This document shows, piece by piece, positions 56,186-64,000 of a stretch of 64,000 nt of DNA (positions within the stretch are counted from its first letter, which is position 1; each line of letters opens with the position of its first letter). The stretch covers positions 42,550,879 to 42,614,878 of the forward strand of contig NC_089238.1 in the NCBI RefSeq assembly GCF_963924675.1, in the 5' to 3' direction. Under the pieces are notes generated by a model. The model saw only the letters and a list, made by a program, of their open reading frames with translations, ran no database searches and had not been told where the DNA came from. Made by a program: the position numbers and the translations under genes. This stretch comes from Phocoena phocoena (lineage: Eukaryota > Chordata > Mammalia > Artiodactyla > Phocoenidae).

Positions 56186-57619
56186 CCAATGGTGGGTGTT
56201 TTACCTGGTGAATGATATTTTTTAAGTGGGTATGAAGGAAGCATAAAGGAACAGAACAGTTCTGAACTGGGAAACAGAGTCTTATCTAAGGACTGCTGAT
56301 CACTTTCAGGGCCAGTCCTGTTGTGGTCCCAATGCCCATCCTGGTTATCAGTTGGTACTGAGAAAACCAATGTCCATATCACCACAGTCACCATGGTCTG
56401 GCCGGTGGTGGTGGTGTGGGGTGATTCACAAAGGAAAAGGGAAGGATGGATGGTCTCTTGCTTGATGTATAACATTCTGTATTGTTCTTAAACCACTTTA
56501 GAAAACCCAGTTGTTTAAGCAAAAAATCCTAAATCCGAAGGCATTTGCGATCCCCAGCATTTGGCACACAACTTAACTTATATTTCTTAATAAAACACAA
56601 TGAACACGTGAAAAGTATTGCAAATAGTTTTTAATACCTCAAACCCGGAGAGAATTGGGGGTATTGAGAGGTGGCTCCAAAAAGTCTTCTGTGAAGTTTT
56701 TGATTTTGTGAAAAGATTCATAAGCCATTGCTTGTAACTCCTCCCTACAGAGGCGTTCTTTTTTTTTTTTTTTCTCTTTAGTACGTGGTAAGGAATACTT
56801 GAAAGACCTTTGTTTGGTTTATAATTTGAAATGTGTATATAATTTGGGGGGAGCAGGGCAGAATCATTTTGGCAGAAAGGAGAGAAAATGGCTGCCCGGG
56901 TGCTCCAGGAGCTGTTTGTTTGCTTTGCGCTGAGCAAATGCCTGGAGGGCGGGCTTCACTCCCGGTGTCAGTCACAGGCAATTAGGGCTAATGGCTCAAC
57001 GCGTCTTTATGTATGGCGTGTGTGAGGGTTACTGTTCTCCTGGATTGGGCTCTTCCTGTTTCCAGGCAGCTGGAAAACTCCAGGCCTTGAAAACACCCTT
57101 TATTCTGATCAGGTCTGGCGATTGAGAAGCCTGTTCTCCTGCCCCCCACCCCCACCCAACCAGAGGCTGAAACGCTTTTTCTGAGTACAGTTTGAACAGC
57201 ATCTTCTCCGTGGAGCGTTTAGAATGGGATGAGGCCCTGTGTGTGGGTCTGGGGAGGCCACTCCCCACTTGAACATGTATCGTGGTCCAGAGAAGGGTAC
57301 CGAGACCCAGTTTTCCAGCCCAGATGGACTTCCAGGTGCCTACTGGAAGCTCCGGTACTTTGTGGGCTGTCTCAGGGCCTGGAGATTGCCAACGGCACTG
57401 CTGAGTGTGTGGCGGTGAGGATGGCAGGCTTTCAGTTCTCGGCTCTGTGACAGCAAGCCAGAAAGGGCGCACTTTCCACTGTGAGCCTTCCAATTCACAG
57501 ACCTACCGTCCCCGCCCTAGCTTATTTACAAGTTTAGGAGATTCAGACAAGATGAGTTATTCCTCTTTTCCTGGTATCTTTTTTTTTTTTTTTTACTTTT
57601 CTGAAATTATTCTATTTTT

Positions 57620-58012
57620 ATTTTAAAAAAAATTTTTTAATTGGGGTATAGATGCTTTACAGTGTTGTGTTAGTTTCTGCAGTACAGCAAAATGAATCAG
57701 CTATATGCATACATATATCCCCTCTTTTTTGGCTTTCCTTCCCATTTAGGTCACCACAGAGCACTGAGTAGAGGTCTCTGTGCTATACAGCAGGTTCTCA
57801 TTAGTTACCTATTTTATACATAGTAGTGTGTATATGTCAATCCCAATCTCCCAGTTTACCCCACCCCCGCCTTTCCCCCCTTGGTGTCCATATGTTTGTT
57901 CTCTACATCTGTGTCTCTATTTCTGCTTTGCAAATAGGTGCATCTGTACCATTTTCTAGATTCCACGTATATGCGTTAATATACGACATTTGTTATTTCT
58001 GGTATCTTGCAT
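57620..58012 (-). mobile_element. Cetartiodactyl L1 3' UTR, antisense
   Basis: aattggggtatagatgcttt, gtgttagtttctgcagtaca, gctatacagcaggttctcat, ttagttacctattttataca. About 400 bp, same orientation and family as 41443-41935. Confidence 0.88.
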
Positions 58013-58059
58013 TCAGGAGTCAGGGGACCACTTTTAACCTTTTTAAATAAAACTCCGAG

Positions 58060-58560
58060 CATGACATTTCACCACTTAGAATGCTGCAATGGCTTCCTAT
58101 TGTCTTTAGGGATAAATTCTCAAATCTTAATAAGACCTAAAAAGCCCTGCAGTGTAGGACCTCATCTACCCCTCAAGGCTTCCATGGAAGACATTCTTTG
58201 CTTTGCTTTCTAAGCTGTAGCTGTAACTTATTTTAGTTTGACAGATGTACCACCCTTTCTCTGGAATTGGGACCCTCTGCCACGCCGGTTACCCTTTCTG
58301 AAACCTTCCTCACCATTTTGTCCATTACTTTCTATCCATCTTCAAGTCTCAGATTAATCAGCACTTCCTCTGGGAATCCTTCCTCTATCCCCGGTAGACA
58401 ACGTCAGACCACCCTGTGTACTATAACTTCTCACACGTGTAATTGCATGTTTTGCGCCTCTCTGCCCTGCTGGGCTGTAAACGCCAAGATGGCAAGAAGC
58501 CTGGCACAAAGTCGGCCCCCAAGACATACTTGTAGTGAATTAATGAATCGATTTAAATGC
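58060..58560 (+). mobile_element. L2 LINE 3' region, sense
   Basis: gaatgctgcaatggcttcct, cagattaatcagcacttcct, gggctgtaaacgccaagatg, cttgtagtgaattaatgaat. Confidence 0.72.
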
Positions 58561-58564
58561 CATC

Positions 58565-60370
58565 TTTTTTTTCTCCACCTGGATGAATGTTTTCTGCTTC
58601 TTTGATGCCTCAAATAAAGAGGAACTGTGACAGGAATACTGCATTTTTTTCCCAAGAACAAGACCCTAAGGGGTTACTAACTAGGCTAGGTTGTCTAGCT
58701 TTGGGTTCAAGTATGAATCTCTCACAGGGTCAGGATGCTCTTCCCTGCTCACTAGGGGTCCTCATGCCCTGGGAGACACTGTGAACCTTGTCTCCCCTTT
58801 GCTAAGGCATTTCTGAGCCATGCTAGACTGCTTTTTCATGGCATCCAGCTGACTGTCTCTTTCTAACCTTACCTTCTCAACCTCCTTTACAGAGGGATCG
58901 GGCACAGTTCATTTGGGGATCCCAAGGGCTTATTTTTCCAGTTGCTGCATTGCCTTTCTAAAACTTGCAGCAGATGAGACTGGACATAAAGATGTCACGT
59001 CTGTCTGTGTGTTTTAGTGACCCAAGGCCACCGAAAACTGGGCCACATAAATCCAAATAGAACACCCTTTATCTCTTTCCTCTCTCTCCCTGTCTCCAAA
59101 CCCTCCTGCTTTCCCTACCTTTTAATTTAATTAGCACGAAAGAAGCTAGTTGGAAAGGCACGGTGTTTTCAGCTGGCAAATGTCCGTTAAAGGAGGGGGT
59201 GCCTGCCAGGAAGGCTCGGGAGACATGGTGAGATAGTGGTCCGGGCAGTGGGCAGTGCGGAGGGAGGCCACTTTGATCAGCTGGCCCTGCATCTGGTTTT
59301 TATCAGCAGGGAGCCCACTTTGGGGACCAAATGCTCATTAACAGACCGTGTGTACATGGCTTAGATAAACTCCAAGTGCGTCCCAGGCTCTGCAGCTCGC
59401 CCAGGCCCTCTCACACAGAGGCACATTATTTCACCCTGGCAGCCTGCGCTGTGCTGTGGTTTCTTACATAAGGGAGGCCGTTGTGTTTGGACTCTGCCGA
59501 CTTACCTCAGCACTGCCACTTCACACCATCCCTCTCCTCTTGCAGTCATTGGCTGCCCTGGCCGTTTCCTGCCTCAGAGTAGAAATAATTGAGGAGGGTG
59601 TTTTCTGGATCTGTTTGATTTGCCATCTTCCCCTACCCCCAGGCCCAGTAATGGAGACCCAGAGGTCCTTTCTCCAGGTGGTCCTTGACACACTATCAAG
59701 GATGACAACCTGGTAAGAGTTCCTTGATGTTTTCTTTGTAGAGACACTTTAAGAGACGTTGGAATTTGCAGCTTTTCTGCTAAGTTATAAACCAGCTGCT
59801 GACACTGAATTTCATTCCAAACTCAATTTTGGCGCTAGCCAAAGATCCTTACCCAAGGAGTTTTAAAGCAGTGCTTCTGAAACTGTCTGTGAAGAACTAG
59901 TCCTTGTTTTTTTTTTTTTCCTTCTGGTTTTGTTTGTTCTGTTTTAATTTTTTTTTTCAATCTCTTATGAACCTTTACTTTTGTCCTCTGTTCTGTTCAG
60001 TGAGGCAGATCTACAGATCACATATTTGGATGTTGTGGCAATGTCAAATTGGTACAAAAGTTTCTAAACATCTAGAAGCTTCTGTACTTTTCTGGTTGCT
60101 GAATAGTAACAGTTTGAGCCATGAACCATACTTCAGTAGCAAAGGATTAAAGGATTATACTGGAGAATCTGTGCCTTTTTGCTAAGTAGTATGGTTTAGT
60201 TCTTGACTCTGCAGGGATTATTACATGCTTAGTAAATGGCAGATAGTACATGTTCCTGGCTCGCTCCTCCTCATCTCAGGACGAAAGCCTTGTTTCCAAA
60301 GATTCTACTGTTGTTGGGACTGGCCCATGAGAAGTTCTCGCCCTGCTATATGTATGTATTCATGTGTAAT
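58565..60370. other. Intronic stretch, no recognised repeat
   Basis: About 1.8 kb of mostly unique-looking sequence after exon d, with T-runs near 59908 and 59950. No exon supported; the next WWP2 exon (WW1) must lie beyond the window. Confidence 0.5.
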
Positions 60371-60385
60371 TAGGAATTTTCTTTC

Positions 60386-60594
60386 TTTTTTTTTTTTTTT
60401 TTTGCTGTACGCGGGCCTCTCACTGTTGTGGTCTCTCCCGTTGCGGAGCAAGGCTCCGGACGCGCAGGCTCAGCGGCCATGGCTCACGGGCCCAGCCGCT
60501 CCGTGGCATGTGGGATCTTCCCGTACTGGGGCACGAACCCGTGTCCCCTGCATCGGCAGGCGGACTCTCAACCACTGCGCCACCAGGGAAGCCC
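60386..60594 (-). mobile_element. CHR-type SINE, full length
   Basis: Antisense, T-run then gctgtacgcgggcctctcac. One base is lost in the ggagcacaggctcc segment (ggagcaaggctcc). Duplication aRgaattttcWtt on both sides. Confidence 0.95.
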
Positions 60595-60654
60595 AAGAAT
60601 TTTCATTTTTTACTACACTTTCTTGAGCGCTCCTCAGGAGTTGGGATTATTGGG

Positions 60655-60735
60655 TTTTTGTATTCCCAGCACCTAGCATAACTTGGCTCCTAGGGAGCTG
60701 GAGTGAGAAGTGTTTGTTGAATGACTGGATAAGTG
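60655..60735 (+). mobile_element. L2 3' terminus, sense
   Basis: tattcccagcacctagcata then gaagtgtttgttgaatgact. Confidence 0.65.
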
Positions 60736-60914
60736 TTTTCATTCTCAATAGCTCTTACAATTTTTTACAGTTTTTTTTGGGTGGGGGGGAAACTTAGAAA
60801 CAAAAATAGAAGAAAGAAGTAGAACAACAGCAATAACAAACACACACCCACCTAGATTTAACCACTGGTGCTTTTCATGCACCTTGTGTATTTTTTTGCC
60901 TGATCATTGGTGAG

Positions 60915-61075
60915 AGTTAACATGTGTTAAATGTTTCCAGAGTGCTGGGGAGTGCTAGGTTTCATACGTGGGATATTTCGGTCTTCACGGCACTCTGTGT
61001 AGTTGCTACTTTCACCCTTATTTTGCAAATGAGTAAACCTTAAGCAGTTTGCCCAAGACCACATACACAGACATG
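60915..61075 (-). mobile_element. MIR SINE, antisense
   Basis: gttaaatgtttccagagtgc, ttattttgcaaatgagtaaa, cagtttgcccaagaccacat. Confidence 0.72.
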
Positions 61076-61144
61076 TACACATCAACACACATCTACCAAA
61101 ATTTTTTGACAGTCTTAGGGTATGTGCTTTTAAATTTTATTTTT

Positions 61145-61325
61145 TAATTGTAAAATATTTTAAGCATGCAGATAAGAATAGAAAGTAATATAAGAAATAC
61201 CTGTGGGCTCCCCTACCGAGCCGTGTCAGACTTTAGCATTATGCTGCATTTGCTATAAAACTCCCCCCAGTTTTTTAAGCTCTTGATGAAGACTGTCAAT
61301 AAAGTTGAAAGTCCCTGTGAACCCC
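61145..61325 (-). mobile_element. Ancient L1 3' UTR fragment, antisense
   Basis: gcatgcagataagaatagaa, agactttagcattatgctgc, gtccctgtgaacccctcccc. Confidence 0.5.
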
Positions 61326-61674
61326 TCCCCAGTCCCATTCCCTATATACATAGATACATGGAACTTGGTACATTCATTTAAACTGCTATATGGTCTTCTG
61401 TTGTATGAATAGGTAAAATTTTATTTATAATTAAAATTTATTTATTGTGTATATTCTATATCATATAAATGTAAAATATAACATTTTATATTTGTGTTTA
61501 TTTATACTATAATTACATCTTTGCCTTTATAAACAATGCTACAATGAAGTTTTTTCTGTGTATGCCTTTTTGTGTGCATGTTTGTTTCTTTAGTGCAAGT
61601 ACTAGAACTAGGGTTTCTTCTTTGTAGGAAGATGAAGGTCTTCAGTTTTAGTAGACACTATCAGATTGCTTTTT

Positions 61675-61882
61675 TTTTTTTTTTTTTTTTGCGGTACGCG
61701 GGCCTCTCACTGTTGTGGCCTCTCCCGTTGCGGAGCACAGGCTCCGGACACGCAGGCCCAGCGGCCATGGCCCATGGGCCCAGCCGCTCCGCGGCAAGTG
61801 GGATCCTCCCGGACTGGGGCACAGACCCGTGTCCCCTGCATCGGCAGGCGGACTCTCAACCACTGTGCCACCAGGGGAGCCC
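61675..61882 (-). mobile_element. CHR-type SINE, full length, nested in L1
   Basis: Antisense, T-run then gcggtacgcgggcctctcac. Perfect 14-bp duplication tcagattgcttttt at 61661-61674 and 61883-61896. Confidence 0.96.
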
Positions 61883-62227
61883 TCAGATTGCTTTTTGAGT
61901 CAGCTCACCAGTTCATGCTCCCATGAGCATGCATAGCGTTCCTGCTAAAAGAACAGTCAGATTTTTTTTCATGTTGGCCAGTCTAATGGGTGTGAAAGGG
62001 TATCTTTTGCTGGTTTTAATTTGAAAACCTCTTCTTACATGTTATTTTAATTTGGTTCTTGAGTTTCCTTTCTTGTGAATTGTCTATTCATATATTTTTA
62101 TCCATTTTTCTGTTTGCTATCTGTCTTTTTAATCTTCAGGATTTCTTAATATATGCTGGATACTAATCCCCTCTCAATTATGTGCATTGCAAATATTTTC
62201 TCCCAGTCTGTGGCTTGTCTTTTCACT

Positions 62228-62430
62228 ATTTTTTTTTTGCGGTATGCGGGCCTCTCACTGTTGTGGCCTCTCCCGTTGTGGAGCACAGGCTCCAGACGCG
62301 CAGGCTTAGCGGCCATGGCTCAGGGGCCCAGCTGCTCCGCGGCATGTGGGATCTTCCCAGACCGGGGCATGAACCCGTGTCCCCTGCATCGGCAGGCGGA
62401 CTCTCAACCACTGCGCCACCAGGGAAGCCC
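62228..62430 (-). mobile_element. CHR-type SINE, full length, nested in L1
   Basis: Antisense, gcggtatgcgggcctctcac onward. Duplication tcttttcact at 62218-62227 and 62431-62440, within the same L1 as the copy at 61675. Confidence 0.96.
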
Positions 62431-62649
62431 TCTTTTCACTTTTTAATGTTGCTTTTTATTGTATAGGAGTTCAAAGTTTTAGATAGCCAAATCTGTTCAT
62501 CTTTTTCACGTGCCTTTTGTGTCTGTCTGAAATACTTCCTTACTCTGATGTAAAAATTTTATACGCATACGTGATCCCCCTGCCCCCATGTTTTGTAGAT
62601 TCTGATACGCATGTTATTTCACATTTAACTTCTTTAAAATCAAGATGTG

Positions 62650-62858
62650 TAGGCTTCCCTGGTGGCGCAGTGGTTGAGAGTCTGCCTGCCGATGCAGGGG
62701 ACACGGGTTCGTGTCCCGGTCTGGGAAGATCCCACATGCCGCAGAGCGGCTAGGCATGTGAGCCATGGCCGCTGAGGCTGTGCGTCTGGAGCCTGTGCTC
62801 CGCAGCGGGAGAGGCCACAACAGTGAAAAGCCCGCGTACTGCAAAAAAAAAAAAAAAA
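62650..62858 (+). mobile_element. CHR-type SINE, sense
   Basis: Sense, ggcttccctggtggcgcagt to a poly(A) tail of about 20. Perfect 14-bp duplication aaaatcaagatgtg at 62636-62649 and 62859-62872. Inverted relative to the copy 220 bp upstream. Confidence 0.96.
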
Positions 62859-62872
62859 AAAATCAAGATGTG

Positions 62873-63660
62873 ATTTACAAACATTGGAGTGTCATAGTTT
62901 AATTGGCAGCATTTTTTTCTTTCTTGGTGGTATGTAAAAAAATCTTACAATTGGTGGCATTTTAGATTTAATGAAAAATAGTATATTTTTATAATTTTTA
63001 AACAAAACTTTGATTATCTTATGCATGTTATTTTTTCACTTATTTTTGTTACCCAATATATTGTAAACATCTGTACAAATCTATATTATCCACAATGATA
63101 TTTTAAATGATGGAATACCCATTATAGAATGAACATAATTTATTTTACTAATTCTCCACTTTGGATCATTTAGGTTGTTTCCAGTTTTTCTGTAACATGC
63201 TGCAACATACTGTGACGGATGCACTTAAAGCTAAATCTTTTGACACATAATTATTTCCTTAGGATATGTCCTGGAAACAGAGTTGCTGAATTAAAGGGTA
63301 TTCATGTAGGAAAGGTTTTTGAATGAGTTGCCAAATTACCCTTAGGAAAGAGTATACCCATTTTTGCTCCCACTATTTTTAAAAAATATTTATTTATTTG
63401 GCTGCATCGGGTCTTAGTTGCAGCATGTGGGATCTTTAGTTGCGGTGTGCAGGATCTTTAGTTGTGGCATGTGGGATCTAGTTCCCTGACCAGGGATCGA
63501 ACCTGGGCCCCCTGCATTGGGAGCTCGGAGTCTTAGCCACTGGACAACCAGGGAAGTCCCTCACTATGTTTTAAGAGTGGCTATTTCCCTGCATTGCCAA
63601 ACTTATCTGCACAGTTTTTAAAATCTGCAATAATGTTAAAAACATTTTTTTTAATAGACA
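62873..63660 (-). mobile_element. L1-like 3' region, antisense, with nested SINE
   Basis: gtaaacatctgtacaaatct, gatggaatacccattataga, aggttgtttccagtttttct, gtcctggaaacagagttgct. Confidence 0.6.
63381..63561 (-). mobile_element. CHR-type SINE, older long form
   Basis: Antisense: tatttatttggctgcatcgg, with three copies of a catgtgggatctttagttg-like unit at 63424-63478, then the head ending gggaagtccc. Duplication cactatKttt on both sides. Confidence 0.88.
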
Positions 63661-63700
63661 CCGTCTCTAGGAATTGTCTTGCCTGTCTGTGAGAGCGTAT

Positions 63701-64000
63701 CTTTTTTTTAATTATTATTATTTTGCCTGTGTTGGGTCTTAGTTGTGGCACTCAGTATCTTTCATTGCGGGGCACAGTCTCCTCGTTGCATTGCTCAGGC
63801 TTCTCTCTAGTTGTGGCGTGTGTGTTTTCTCTCTCGAGTTGTGGCGTGCAGGCTCCAGGGTGCATGGGCTCTGTAGTTTGTGGCATGTGGGCTCTCTCAT
63901 TGAGGCGTGCGAGCTCAATAGTTGTGGCACACAGGCTTAGTTGCCCTACGGCATGTGGGATCTTAGTTCCCTGACCAGGGATCGTACCCGCGTCCCCTGA
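63701..64000 (-). mobile_element. CHR-type SINE, older long form, truncated by window end
   Basis: Antisense: T-run, (ATT)n, tgtgttgggtcttagttgtgg, several gttgtggcgtg units, then cttagttccctgaccaggga. The last bases of the head fall outside the window. Confidence 0.87.

Larger units (their letters stand above)
61330..62635 (-). mobile_element. L1 LINE, antisense, with two nested SINEs
   Basis: aaacaatgctacaatgaagt, gccagtctaatgggtgtgaa, gcaaatattttctcccagtc, gtataggagttcaaagtttt: antisense ORF2 order continuing across both SINE insertions. Confidence 0.8.
55466..64000 (+). other. WWP2: WWP2 intron downstream of exon d (5' part)
   Basis: Begins at donor gtgagt and runs to the window end. 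It contains MIR, L2, an antisense L1 3' UTR, and a dense SINE/L1 cluster from 60.3 kb onward. Stretches without recognised content: 55470-56005, 56190-57570, 58565-60370 and 60740-60910. The miR-140 gene known to be hosted by WWP2 belongs to a later intron, after the WW-domain exons, and is not here. Confidence 0.9.

Noticed and set aside
1..64000. miR-140 hairpin, hosted by WWP2 in mammals
   Set aside because: I did not find the precursor, and its intron lies after the WW-domain exons, outside this window.

Overview
This window is mammalian nuclear DNA, almost certainly from a cetacean (whale or dolphin). It carries about 30 copies of CHR-type tRNA-derived SINEs, many with intact poly(A) tails and target-site duplications. 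It also holds cetartiodactyl-type L1 3' ends, ancient L2, MIR and MLT1 elements, Tigger and hAT DNA-transposon remnants, and microsatellites. There is no sign of prokaryotic gene organisation.

The only gene I can support is WWP2, which encodes a NEDD4-family HECT E3 ubiquitin ligase. It is transcribed on the + strand and the window lies inside it. Four internal coding exons are visible, called a to d here: 17699-17836, 20027-20123, 43168-43289 and 55255-55465. They have consensus AG/GT splice sites and fully compatible phases (1-1, 1-2, 2-1, 1-2), giving 568 coding bases. Joined, they encode the end of the N-terminal C2 domain and the Ser/Thr/Pro-rich linker up to the first WW domain. The start codon, most of C2, the WW domains and the HECT domain lie outside the window.

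Layout: 1-17698 is the 3' part of the upstream intron. 17837-20026 is a 2.2 kb intron with a strong G-quadruplex motif 32 nt after the exon a donor. 20124-43167 is a 23 kb intron and 43290-55254 a 12 kb intron. 55466-64000 is the 5' part of the next intron. All introns are dominated by interspersed repeats, often nested (SINE in L1, SINE in Tigger1, SINE in an MLT1 LTR, L1 in L2).

I found no previously undescribed biological system. Points worth a second look are the strong antisense bias of the CHR SINEs (24 of 30), inverted SINE pairs around exon a and elsewhere, the G-rich element beside the exon a donor, direct L1 repeats bracketing exons c and d (whose joint loss would stay in frame), a 102-bp L1 insertion with a perfect duplication, and an internally deleted Tigger1 carrying a SINE. 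Repeat family names come from remembered consensus sequences. Repeat edges without a stated duplication are approximate.
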